Assembly (NCBI GenBank): GCA_003599575.1
Contig: QZKV01000153.1
Span: forward strand, 1 to 53,397
Length of the DNA stretch: 53,397 nt
Direction: 5' to 3'
Origin: Desulfobacteraceae bacterium
GTDB taxonomy: Bacteria > Desulfobacterota > Desulfobacteria > Desulfobacterales > Desulfosarcinaceae
A program made the position numbers and the translations under genes. The notes below the pieces were generated by a model, which saw only the letters and a list, made by a program, of their open reading frames with translations, was not told where the DNA came from and ran no database searches. Positions 43,741-53,397 of the stretch are shown here, piece by piece; position 1 is the stretch's first letter; each line of letters starts with the position of its first letter.

Positions 43741-44492
43741 CGCACGCACTCCTCATAACCGAATTCACCGATCCACTTGAGAATCTCGCGCGCATTGCGC
43801 GAGCAGCATAAATGTCCGTTGAAAAGCACTTGCCCCCGGTCGGCCGTAATATAGTCCAGAATGTGCCCGGTATGGGTGATGATCAAGGCCGATTTGTTCT
43901 GCTCGGCCACTGCTTCACGGTGCGATTTGCCTTTGCGGTATTTCACACCGCGGTGCAGCAGGAGGTTGATGGTTTCACCGATCAGGACCATATTTTCAAG
44001 GTCCACGCCTGACTCGGGTTCGTCCAGCAAAACCAAGTCCGGATCCTGGGCCATCAACTGCAGCAGTTCACTGCGCTTGATCTCACCGCCGGAAAACTTA
44101 TGGTTCACATCACGATCCAGGAAATCGACAAAATTAACTTCCGCAGCCAATTCTTCGATGTCCATCGTGCGCCCGCCGGTTTTTGCGCACACTTCAACCA
44201 GGTTGCGGGTTTTTAGCCCGTGGACGGTCGGCGGCCGCTGGACCGATACGCCGATGCCCAGCCGCGCCCTTTCATGGATCGGCATGTGAGTGATATCATG
44301 ACCCTTGAACATGATTTTGCCATGCGTCACGTTATATCCGGAGAACCCCATGATGGTCATCATCAGGCTGGTCTTACCCGATCCGTTGGGGCCGAAAAGG
44401 ATGTGGGTTTCACCGCGGGGAATTTCCATCTCCACATTGTTGAGAATCGTTCGCCCGCCGACCTCCACCCGAAGTTCTTCGATCAACAACAT
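43689..44492 (-). CDS. sufC: SufC ATPase for Fe-S cluster assembly
   Basis: An ABC-type ATPase: Walker [11 protein letters not shown]-loop region with SVQRPP, signature [13 protein letters not shown], Walker [13 protein letters not shown] and the His loop ITHTGHIL. The form ESGVD is typical of SufC. 267 residues from [13 protein letters not shown]; it has a C-terminal extension of about 20 residues that overlaps the sufB start by 52 bases. It begins the sufC-sufB-HPr-ispD row. Confidence 0.93.
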   Translation of the reverse strand: MLLIEELRVEVGGRTILNNVEMEIPRGETHILFGPNGSGKTSLMMTIMGFSGYNVTHGKIMFKGHDITHMPIHERARLGIGVSVQRPPTVHGLKTRNLVEVCAKTGGRTMDIEELAAEVNFVDFLDRDVNHKFSGGEIKRSELLQLMAQDPDLVLLDEPESGVDLENMVLIGETINLLLHRGVKYRKGKSHREAVAEQNKSALIITHTGHILDYITADRGQVLFNGHLCCSRNAREILKWIGEFGYEECVRCAMDLQIQAKMPPASI

Positions 44493-44510
44493 TTCACCAC
44501 TCCGTAAGGA

Positions 44511-44540
44511 TTTCAAATTTCAAATCTCAAATTTCAAATT
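44511..44540. repeat. short TTTCAAA repeat between sufC and rnpB
   Basis: Four tandem copies of a 7-8-base TTTCAAA/TCTCAAA motif lie just downstream of the rnpB 3' end and upstream of sufC. Similar A/C/T-only tracts (CTTAAACTTCAACCTTTC) lie on the other side of rnpB near 44993-45030. Confidence 0.55.
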
Positions 44541-44557
44541 CCCGGCGCAGCCGGGAA

Positions 44558-44942
<385 letters not shown>

Positions 44943-45064
44943 TAATTTGTATGGATACGATGGACTTCGCTAATCCACCCCAAGTCTGTAAACCTTAAAC
45001 TTCAACCTTTCAGCTTCGATCTTCAAACTTTAAGTTCAGCGGCATCGATCTCTACAATTGCGCG

Positions 45065-45799
45065 TTATCCTACATCTTCCACAATGACCTTAGGATAGAT
45101 GATGCGCTGGCAATGGGGACACATGCTCATCGTATTAAGGCGCTGCAATTCGATGTAGGCCTGGGGCGGCAGATTCATCCGGCATGCCTGGCAAACAGAG
45201 TCCACGACTGCCGCAACTGCAATCCCGCCGCCCTGTTGCTTTGCCCGGGCATACACTTTCTGCATCTTGGGGTCGAGCCCGGCCCAGGTCTCCTCCCTTT
45301 CTTCCTTGAGTTCTTCCAGTTCAAGGCGTTGGTCGTGGGCGGCCTGCAGGATCGCTTCCCTTTTGCCTTGGTTTTCACGCTGCAGATCTTCCAGATCCGC
45401 CTTCAAAGAATCCATGTTGCGCTCGGCGGTTTCAATCTGTTCCAGCCCTTCGAGCATGCGGTCTTCGATGGAAGCTTTTTTGGATTTGAGGTCGTCTATT
45501 TCCTTGAGCATGCTCTGATATTCTTTGTTGGTTTTTACGGCGCGCAACTTATCGTCACTCTTGATGATGCTGTTTTCGATGGTTTTGACCTCATTTTCAT
45601 CGGAGCGGTATTGCTTTTTCAACATGTCCAACTGCAAGCGCGCCTGTTCGACCTGCTGCTCGAAATCGGTTACTTGCGCGCTCAGCGCCCCAATCCGCAC
45701 CTCCACGCCAGCCAGTTGTTTTTGTATCGCTTCCGATTGGGCATCAATGTATTGCAATTGGGCCATTGTCTTCAGATTGTTCTTTAAAAATTCATCCAT
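45065..45799 (-). CDS. coiled-coil protein with C4-type zinc ribbon (DUF164-like)
   Basis: A 244-residue cytoplasmic protein: two long antiparallel coiled-coil segments (about 10-175) and a C-terminal zinc ribbon with cysteines in VDSVCQACRMNLPP and MCPHCQRIIYP. The family is widespread, often next to the Nif3-like gene as here, and is thought to bind nucleic acid, but its function is not settled. I chose the ATG at 45799; a GTG at 45817 is in frame. No good ribosome site is visible for either. Confidence 0.85.
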   Translation of the reverse strand: MDEFLKNNLKTMAQLQYIDAQSEAIQKQLAGVEVRIGALSAQVTDFEQQVEQARLQLDMLKKQYRSDENEVKTIENSIIKSDDKLRAVKTNKEYQSMLKEIDDLKSKKASIEDRMLEGLEQIETAERNMDSLKADLEDLQRENQGKREAILQAAHDQRLELEELKEEREETWAGLDPKMQKVYARAKQQGGGIAVAAVVDSVCQACRMNLPPQAYIELQRLNTMSMCPHCQRIIYPKVIVEDVG

Positions 45800-46012
45800 T
45801 CCCACCACCGCTTTCACCGAAATAGAGATTCTGTCGCAATAAACATCCCGCAGCCGCCATTTTGCGTTTTGGGTGTAAACGGCCTTTCAGGCCTGTCCGC
45901 CATTGGTTGGAAAGGATCCGCCTGCGGCGAAGCCTGCCCAATTGCCTGAGGATCGGCCCCTTGCATAAAGGCGGATACCGCACGGACGGCTGCAGTTGCT
46001 GGCAGTGCTCCG

Positions 46013-46855
46013 TCAAATGATGTTGAACGGATCATGTTCCAATTGACACACCTCGATCGTCAACTGCCATTCTTTCTCGCGTGCGATTTTCCGCAACTGC
46101 TCGGCCAGTGGCTCGAGTACGAGATGCTCCGAAGGAAAATGCCCGATATCGATCAAGGCCCGCCCGACCTCCTCGACGGTTCGCGCATCATGGTAACGCA
46201 AATCACCGCTGACGAAAACCTGAGCTTGGCAGTTTAGGAAAGTCTCCATCAGACTCGCACCGCTGCCGGAACAAACGGCCACATGGTCCACCTTCAATTC
46301 GGGACTACCGGCCACTCTGACGCCGGGAAGACGCAGACGCGTTTTAATCTGCCGGGCAAGTTCCTCAAGCGTCAGGGGCGCAGCCAACCGCCCCACCCGT
46401 CCCATGCCAAGGGACTCGCCGGTGGCTGTTTCCGCAACCGAGCGTTCCGCGGGCACCAGAGGTTTCCGGTCCTGCAATCCAATCATGCGCGCCAAAATAT
46501 CGTTAACACCCTGGCGGGCGCTGTCCAGATTGGTATGCGCCGCATAAAGGGCCATCCGCGCAGCCAAGGCCGTCTCGATTGTACGACCCGGCGCCGTTTG
46601 CACATCGACGGACACCAAGGGATGAAACAGGAGCGGATGATGGGTGATGAGCAGATCGATCTTCTGACCTACGGCCGCTTGCACAACCGAGGGCAAGGGG
46701 TCCAGGGCGACCCAGATGCGTTGCACCGGCCATAGCCGCGAACCGACCTGCAATCCACTGTTGTCCCATTCTTCGGCCAGATAGGACGGCGCCAGCATTT
46801 CCAGCACCTCAATGATGTCGCCGACAAATACCTTGCCGTGAGCCTTGCTTTTCAT
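46013..46855 (-). CDS. Nif3-like dinuclear metal centre protein
   Basis: A 280-residue Nif3/YqfO-family protein. It has EEWDNSGLQVG near the start, the metal-binding LLITHHPLLFHPL, YAAHTNLDSARQGVN, and the late GSGASLMETF and GDLRYHDARTVEEVG motifs. Family members are hexamers with a two-metal site; proposed roles include GTP cyclohydrolase-like activity, not proven. It lacks the large PII-like insert of some Gram-positive members. The start at 46855 has AGGA eight bases upstream. Confidence 0.9.
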   Translation of the reverse strand: MKSKAHGKVFVGDIIEVLEMLAPSYLAEEWDNSGLQVGSRLWPVQRIWVALDPLPSVVQAAVGQKIDLLITHHPLLFHPLVSVDVQTAPGRTIETALAARMALYAAHTNLDSARQGVNDILARMIGLQDRKPLVPAERSVAETATGESLGMGRVGRLAAPLTLEELARQIKTRLRLPGVRVAGSPELKVDHVAVCSGSGASLMETFLNCQAQVFVSGDLRYHDARTVEEVGRALIDIGHFPSEHLVLEPLAEQLRKIAREKEWQLTIEVCQLEHDPFNII

Positions 46856-47136
46856 CTCGATCATCCTTTTCGGCACTCGGTCTATAACATTTTTCGGTCC
46901 GATGGCAATGTCTTATTTCTTGATATGCCGTGCAGGTCCGGTCGGAACGCATATTCCTAAACGTAAGAACCATGACCAACCGGTTCAATGCAGCAATCTT
47001 GTCCAACAGGATTCAGGCTGAGGTCCGCGGGCCGCCTTCAGCCGGAATGGCTGGTTCCCTGCCGCTTTTAAACTCCGTACGCCACACAGAGAAGATTTAT
47101 GGAGAAAAGAGATGGGGGCAGCCCACCTAGGGGAAT
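46856..47136. other. intergenic region between Nif3 and the tRNA terminator
   Basis: About 280 bases without a supported gene, promoter or repeat. The small frames present are not convincing. Confidence 0.4.
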
Positions 47137-47166
47137 AAAAAAGCGCGGTTTCCGGCGAACCGCGCC
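47137..47166 (-). terminator. intrinsic terminator after tRNA(CAT)
   Basis: On the minus strand GCGCGGTTCG, a short loop and GAAACCGCGC form a strong GC stem followed by TTTTTT. It lies about 45 bases past the tRNA. Confidence 0.75.
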
Positions 47167-47211
47167 TTTAGAGGATGGTGCATCACGCATGCTTGCTCAA
47201 GGAAAATAAGG

Positions 47212-47284
47212 TGGGCCCACCTGGGCTCGAACCAGGGACCGACCGGTTATGAGCCGGTGGCTCTACCAACTGAGCTATGGGCCC
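47212..47284 (-). tRNA. tRNA with anticodon CAT (Met or Ile2)
   Basis: A 73-nt cloverleaf without encoded CCA: acceptor GGGCCCA/TGGGCCC, D arm GCTCAGTTGGTAGAGC, anticodon stem ACCGG/CCGGT with loop CTCATAA, T arm CCTGGTTCGAGCCCAGG, discriminator A. It is not the initiator type, because the first base pair is a normal G-C and the anticodon stem lacks the three G-C pairs. Elongator Met and lysidine-modified Ile2 cannot be told apart by eye. Confidence 0.93.
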
Positions 47285-47300
47285 GAAGCAATGAACGCCT

Positions 47301-47329
47301 CTATTATCGGCCGCCGGCCGGATTGTCAA
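47301..47329 (-). promoter_or_regulatory. sigma-70 promoter of tRNA(CAT)
   Basis: On the minus strand TTGACA (47329-47324), a 17-base GC-rich spacer and TAATAG (47306-47301), about 10-17 bases before the mature 5' end. The GC-rich region after the -35 resembles stringently controlled stable-RNA promoters only loosely. Confidence 0.7.
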
Positions 47330-47423
47330 GACCGGTGATGCGTACAAACGCCCTATTCACCTGTATAAACAAATGATTTCTCAGCTTAGAAACTTAAACT
47401 TTCACTTTAACATCAGTTCAACT

Positions 47424-49310
<1,887 letters not shown>

Positions 49311-49330
49311 TGGAATGAGCCTCCTGCGCC

Positions 49331-51112
49331 CTACAAGTTGATCAATCCCTTGCCTGCCTGTTGTTGTTTCATCCGTAACAATCTGGAAAGCAAATCCATA
49401 TCCTTGTTTCTTTCGGCCTCTTCAATACGGCGCTGCAAGTCCTCATTGCCGCGGCGTCGATGGCGTGCCTCAAATTGCGTTAATACGCGCTCGCATCCCT
49501 GTCGATCCCAATGACACTCGTCGATGACCAACCGGGTCATCAGATTGCGATAGGCGGGATCTTCGATCGAGGAAACCAAGTCGGCCGCACTTTCATCCGC
49601 GGATGCAGTCCGGTGAACAATCATCCGAGCGATTTCCTGGAGCCGGCCATCCTCGAAACCGTCTAACAAATTCCGCCCCACAATCTCCGGGATCATCGGC
49701 GGATAGCAGAGCATCATGGCGACGATCTGCTGTTCCAACCGTGCTCCGTCGGCTGGTGCACGCAATTCTGCTTGCGGCTGGGTCGATCTCGGCGGGCCCT
49801 GCCGGTTCGAGCACTCCCGGACTTTTTCAAGTATGGCCGCTTCATCAATGCCGAGCCTTTCGGCCAGTTGTTTGATATACAAAGACCTCGCCAGGTTATC
49901 CTGAACGGAAGCCAGCGCGCCCTGCACCTCGGCGACCACCTTTATTTTGCCTTCCAGAGAAAGCCCGTGCCTGTTGATAGCCGCATCGATGATAAAAGAG
50001 ATCATGCCCAAGGCTTTATCGGCTGCTTTCTGGAAATCATCAGGTCCATGTTCCCGCATGAATGAATCCGGATCGTATCCGCGCGGTAAGACCAGGACCT
50101 TGGCATCTAAAAAGCCTTCCTCGAACACCGCCACACTGCGCTGGGCCGCTTTTATGCCTGCCTGATCCGAATCGTAGACCAGAAACACCTGGCCGGCCTG
50201 TCCTACCATTCCCTTTAGTAATTGCACATGTTCGGGTGTCAAGGCGGTTCCCAGGGTGGCCACGGTGTTGTCAAAGCCGTATAAATGCAAAGCCAACACA
50301 TCAAAATACCCTTCAACCACATAGACCCTGCCGGTCGATCGCGCCGGCCGGTTGGCTTTATCTATCCCATAAAGACAACGGCGCTTATTATATACCGGCG
50401 TCTCAGGCGAGTTCAGGTACTTGGGCAGTTCCTCCCCCATAACCCGCCCGCCAAACCCAATGATTTGCTGGTTGAGATTGGTAATGGGAAAGATCACGCG
50501 ATCGCGAAATCGGTCGTAAAAACCCTCCTTGCCCTTGCGCGGAATGATCAGTCCGGCCTTCACCAGCCAATCGGCGGCAACCTTTTTCCCTTGAAAATGG
50601 CGCAACAGCCCATCCCATCGGGCGGGTGCATACCCGAGCCGATGCCCATCCATGATTTTGCGCGTCATCCCGCGCCCCAGCAAATAGCTCATCGCTTTTT
50701 GCCCCTGCTGGGGGTCGATGAGCATCCGCTGAAAAAACCGCAAAGCCTCCTCATTGATCTGATACAGCCGTTCGTTTTCCGATAGACGCTCCTTTTGAGA
50801 GGCGGTCAGGTGCGGTGCGGGCACCTCGATGCCGTATTTTCCGGCCAGCATTCGGACGGCTTCGGGAAAACCGAGCCCCTCCTTCTGCATGATAAAACTG
50901 AAGACGCTACCACCGGTGTGGCAACCGAAGCAGTAAAAAATCTGTTTTTCCGCATTGACTGTGAAGGAGGGGGTTTTTTCGGCATGAAATGGACAAAGCC
51001 CCACATAATTCCGACCTGCTTTTTTAAGCACAACATGTTCGGAAATAATATCGACTATATTGGCCGTATTTTGAATGCGTCTGATCGTATCGTCTGGTAT
51101 AGCGTGTACCAA
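49331..51112 (-). CDS. dnaG: DNA primase
   Basis: DnaG makes RNA primers for replication. The CHC2 zinc finger has Cys40, His43, Cys61 and Cys64, matching the E. coli positions. The Toprim core shows [11 protein letters not shown] and [12 protein letters not shown], and the C-terminal helicase-interaction domain follows to residue 593. The start is a TTG at 51112 with GGAGGG about nine bases upstream; the next family-conserved residues (IPDDTIRRI) follow at once. It is followed after 20 bases by rpoD. Confidence 0.95.
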   Translation of the reverse strand: MVHAIPDDTIRRIQNTANIVDIISEHVVLKKAGRNYVGLCPFHAEKTPSFTVNAEKQIFYCFGCHTGGSVFSFIMQKEGLGFPEAVRMLAGKYGIEVPAPHLTASQKERLSENERLYQINEEALRFFQRMLIDPQQGQKAMSYLLGRGMTRKIMDGHRLGYAPARWDGLLRHFQGKKVAADWLVKAGLIIPRKGKEGFYDRFRDRVIFPITNLNQQIIGFGGRVMGEELPKYLNSPETPVYNKRRCLYGIDKANRPARSTGRVYVVEGYFDVLALHLYGFDNTVATLGTALTPEHVQLLKGMVGQAGQVFLVYDSDQAGIKAAQRSVAVFEEGFLDAKVLVLPRGYDPDSFMREHGPDDFQKAADKALGMISFIIDAAINRHGLSLEGKIKVVAEVQGALASVQDNLARSLYIKQLAERLGIDEAAILEKVRECSNRQGPPRSTQPQAELRAPADGARLEQQIVAMMLCYPPMIPEIVGRNLLDGFEDGRLQEIARMIVHRTASADESAADLVSSIEDPAYRNLMTRLVIDECHWDRQGCERVLTQFEARHRRRGNEDLQRRIEEAERNKDMDLLSRLLRMKQQQAGKGLINL

Positions 51113-51491
51113 AAAGAGCGCCCTCCATCATACAAAACGGCCGCGGACGGCCATTTACCAGGGCTGGAGCTTGGTGATGCCGATGGCCGGCACTGCGGTA
51201 CCTATGGATCGGACTGGGGCGCGGCTTTCATGTCATTCGCGGATGCCGTAGCCATTTGTACGACGCACCTCGATTTTCAAAATTCAGAAACTTACCCCTA
51301 AATTGGGGTGGTGTCAATTCTTTCTTTTATAAGAAAATTGAGTATAAGCACGACTGCACCGGATGCCACTTTTCAGCGGACAATCGGTTGAAAAAATAGC
51401 CGGCGAACCGACCTTTCTCAAGACCTTCCGATGGATATTTGGATGCTGTACCGTCCTGCCGGGCTCCTCCGGGATGCATTTCGGTCGATCT
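51113..51491. other. 379-base intergenic region upstream of dnaG
   Basis: It holds the promoter candidate at 51289-51317 with an embedded inverted repeat, and a short AT hairpin TTTCTT/AAGAAA at 51321-51336. A plus-strand frame across part of it overlaps dnaG and is not a gene. Confidence 0.4.
51289..51317 (-). promoter_or_regulatory. promoter candidate for dnaG-rpoD with inverted repeat in the spacer
   Basis: On the minus strand TTGACA (51317-51312), 17 bases and TAAGTT (51294-51289). The spacer holds most of a 16-base inverted repeat ACCCC-TAAATT-GGGGT (51294-51309), which could be an operator. The -10 is poor and the leader would be about 170 bases. Confidence 0.35.
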
Positions 51492-52190
51492 TCATTTTTT
51501 TCGCAAGCCGGCGGAGAAATTTTCCATCATCTTATCGACGGCCTGAGAGGCCATTTCTTCAGCGGTAATCCATCGGCCTCTGCGCTCCATAAATTTGTCG
51601 ATTCGGAGCAGGTTGTCGTTGAGCGTTTGCTGGGTTTCGGAATAACTGTCCTGCCAGATAAGCCGCCCGGTCGCAACGCTGACCAATACCGACTCAAAGG
51701 AGATCATGGCCGGCGCATCCACGCCGTAAGCCGTTCCCACCCGCTTGCGAAATGCATAGAGGTAGGTGCAAAACACGCTGTCGGCACCCTTTTGACGTCC
51801 GGCTTCCTGGATCGCCGCAATACGCCCCTCACGAGGCCCTTGCAGCGGTGCAACGCCGACCCGTGCGGTGATCGCAGCGGTACTCGGTTCAACCAACTCT
51901 ACCTGCTCCAGTCGCATGAGACGATTTCTGAACGTGGCCCCCATGAAATCGGCTGCTTTTGGCGCAACTTCATCCGTGACGAACACTTCTCCGGACAGGG
52001 GACCGCGCAGACTGGCATTTTGCCCATGGATTTCGCTCATGTTAACGACCGGCAAGATGAGGATGCGTGCGAACTTTTCAGAGGCGCCGTTCTGATCCCC
52101 GGAGGATTGGGGCGCGGCCTGCCCGCATTGAAAAACCACCAACGCCAGAATGCCGGTCTTAAGGCAGGCATTTGAAACCAATCGAAGCAT
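51492..52190 (-). CDS. exported envelope protein of unknown function
   Basis: A 232-residue protein with a hydrophobic N-terminal segment (LKTGILALVVFQCGQA). A Cys lies at the end of this segment, but the preceding residues (VFQC) do not make a good lipobox. The mature part resembles TolB-N-like or GNA1162-like outer-membrane lipoproteins: RILILPVVNMS near the start, a middle AAIQEAGRQKGADSVFCTYLY, and GRLIWQDSYSETQQ. The C-terminal tract AEEMASQAVDKMMENF is typical of that group. Start uncertain: 52217 and 52265 are also in frame. Function unknown. Confidence 0.6.
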   Translation of the reverse strand: MLRLVSNACLKTGILALVVFQCGQAAPQSSGDQNGASEKFARILILPVVNMSEIHGQNASLRGPLSGEVFVTDEVAPKAADFMGATFRNRLMRLEQVELVEPSTAAITARVGVAPLQGPREGRIAAIQEAGRQKGADSVFCTYLYAFRKRVGTAYGVDAPAMISFESVLVSVATGRLIWQDSYSETQQTLNDNLLRIDKFMERRGRWITAEEMASQAVDKMMENFSAGLRKK

Positions 52191-52500
52191 TTTTGATGTA
52201 TGGCAAGGATGGAACATTTTTACACCACTTACGGAATTGACCCCGTAAGCCCTTTCGACGATCAAGAAGGTTTCTCAAAAACTCACTTCGGACCTGTCTT
52301 CGGCCGCCGGCGGTTTTGCGGCGATGTGTCCTTTACTCAAAATATACACGGTTCGGCCGGCTTGGCCACCCCGCGGCGCCTGGATCCGATACCCGCTTGG
52401 AGATTGGAAACCCATTTCTGGTCTGTTGCGCCGTACGGATGAGATTCAAGAGATGAAATCAAATTCAAGGAATGCGCTCATCAAGCGGCAGCCCGAGGGA
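52191..52500. other. 310-base gap between hisB and the envelope-protein gene
   Basis: I see no supported gene, promoter or repeat. An 80-codon plus-strand frame at 52200-52442 has no recognisable domain and no ribosome site. Confidence 0.35.
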
Positions 52501-53088
52501 TCAGAGGCTGCCCTTGGAAGAGGGAATGCCCGCGACCCGGGAGTCCGGAGAACCGGCCTGCCGCAGGGCGCGCGCCACACCTTTAAATACCGCTTCTATC
52601 ATATGGTGCCAATTGTCACCGTAAGCCACACGGATGTGCAGGTTCATTCCGGCTTTGAAGGCCAATGCGCGGAAAAATTCCTGGGCCAGGGAAACATCAA
52701 AATCGGTTTGGCGGGGCAGGGACTCCGGCATAAGCATTCTTAAATAGGGCCGATTGGACAGATCGATGGCGACCTCGGCCAAGGCATCGTCCATGGGGAT
52801 GAGCGCCTGCCCGTACCGGCATATGCTTTTTCGATCCCCCAGGGCCCTGCTCAGTGCTTCGCCTAGAACCAGGCCGACATCCTCGACCGTGTGATGCATG
52901 TCCACCTGGATATCGCCTTCGGCCTGTATGGAGAGATCCAGCAGCCCGTGCACACCGAACAGTGTCAGCATATGATCGAAAAACCCGATCCCGGTATGCA
53001 CATCACATCGGGCGCTGCCGTCCAAATCAACTTTGATTCGAATTTGGGTTTCCTTGGTCTTGCGCTCAAGTTCGGCGGCACGTTTCAT
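52501..53088 (-). CDS. hisB: imidazoleglycerol-phosphate dehydratase
   Basis: HisB catalyses the sixth step of histidine synthesis. The metal-binding motifs are present: GIGFFDHML, DMHHTVEDVG, FFRALAFKAGMNLHI and NWHHMIEAVFKG. 195 residues is the length of the monofunctional enzyme, without the phosphatase domain found in enterobacteria. AAGGAT lies just upstream of the ATG. No other his genes are seen before the window ends. Confidence 0.96.
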   Translation of the reverse strand: MKRAAELERKTKETQIRIKVDLDGSARCDVHTGIGFFDHMLTLFGVHGLLDLSIQAEGDIQVDMHHTVEDVGLVLGEALSRALGDRKSICRYGQALIPMDDALAEVAIDLSNRPYLRMLMPESLPRQTDFDVSLAQEFFRALAFKAGMNLHIRVAYGDNWHHMIEAVFKGVARALRQAGSPDSRVAGIPSSKGSL

Positions 53089-53205
53089 GGGAAATCCTTT
53101 ATAATGAAAGTATATGCGCGCGGCTTGTAATGGAAAATTCGGGTTGGATTGGCAAAAGCGTAATCTTTTTTTTTTGTCGTACCTTATTGTTCTTTAAAAA
53201 GCAAC
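53089..53205. other. leader region upstream of hisB
   Basis: AT-rich DNA with TATACT and TATAAA-like boxes on the minus strand (about 53099-53116) but no -35 at a proper distance. A long T-run is at 53167-53175. Confidence 0.35.
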
Positions 53206-53295
53206 TTGGGCTTTATGGGTTGGTTGGGTTTATTGGGTTGGTTGGGTTTATTGGGTTTATTGGGTTTGTTGGGTTTGTTGGGTTTGTTGGGTTGC
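53206..53295. repeat. nonamer array D (TTGGGTTTG type)
   Basis: About ten units (TGGGTTTAT, TGGGTTGGT, TGGGTTTGT) on the plus strand. Relative to hisB, the nearest downstream gene on the minus strand, the array is C/A-rich on the coding strand, consistent with arrays A and C2. It stands 118 bases upstream of the hisB start, so it is not flush with it. Bases 53296-53397 show nothing recognisable. Confidence 0.88.
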
Positions 53296-53397
53296 TTCCC
53301 GCTGGTTCCCAAGCTCCAGAGGCTGTGTCGTAATTAACTTTTGACTATATGCGCATACAACATATTGTGCTCGTAAACTCGATTTGATCTATATGAA

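Noticed and set aside
52200..52442. 80-codon plus-strand frame beside hisB
   Set aside because: No recognisable family, no ribosome site and overlap with possible upstream starts of the minus-strand envelope gene.
53130..53333. 67-codon frame encoding a Gly/Phe/Val/Leu repeat protein
   Set aside because: The repeat is only the translation of the 9-bp array, which is a multiple of three and free of stops in several frames; the same array elsewhere clearly lies between genes.

Overview
The window looks like a piece of the chromosome of a Gram-negative anaerobe of the Desulfobacterota (former Deltaproteobacteria, most likely Desulfobacterales). This is an inference from gene order and protein character: an asd of the gamma-proteobacterial type, a twelve-gene type II secretion operon in the order F-G-H-I-J-K-L-M-N-C-D-E, a minimal sufC-sufB operon, a Nif3/zinc-ribbon/rnpB block next to dnaG-rpoD, and moderately high GC. 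There is no phage, insertion sequence or CRISPR array. Nearly all of it is housekeeping or cell-envelope DNA.

Layout. 1-3.2 kb: asd, fabH and an HNH nuclease. 3.5-8 kb: a small membrane protein behind a good sigma-54 promoter candidate, an ExeA-type ATPase fused to an OmpA domain, and two membrane-anchored coiled-coil proteins. 8-13.4 kb: an alpha/beta hydrolase divergent from a dienoyl-CoA-reductase-like flavoenzyme, then a large TPR lipoprotein. 13.8-19 kb: tRNA-Leu divergent from ribF, a flippase-like membrane protein, def, fmt and rsmB. 19.1-32.3 kb: the type II secretion operon gspFGHIJKLMNCDE. 32.3-36.4 kb: repeats, a secreted YidD-like protein with a TPR partner, a PASTA protein, rpe and aroQ. 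36.6-40.6 kb: a cold-shock protein, an AhpF-like reductase, yvcK and a LOG-like protein. 40.5-44.5 kb (minus): sufC-sufB-HPr fusion-ispD. 44.5-51.1 kb (minus): rnpB, a zinc-ribbon protein, Nif3, tRNA(CAT), rpoD and dnaG. 51.5-53.1 kb (minus): an envelope protein and hisB.

How the genes work together. The secretion genes form a nearly complete machine: the secretin D, the inner-membrane platform C/F/L/M/N, the ATPase E, the major pseudopilin G and the minor pseudopilins H/I/J/K. No prepilin peptidase or pilotin gene lies in the window. Two components carry extra peptidoglycan-binding modules: GspD ends in a SPOR domain and the separate ExeA-like ATPase ends in an OmpA domain. Together they suggest a secretin-placement mechanism that reads the cell wall.

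The most unusual DNA feature is a family of degenerate nonamer arrays (TTGGGTTTG / CAAACCCAA) in intergenic gaps at about 17.6, 27.8, 32.3, 34.0, 34.2 and 53.2 kb. Several lie flush against stop or start codons. They appear to follow an orientation rule: C/A-rich on the coding strand upstream of genes, G/T-rich downstream. At rsmB and the PASTA gene the array occupies the place of the Shine-Dalgarno sequence.
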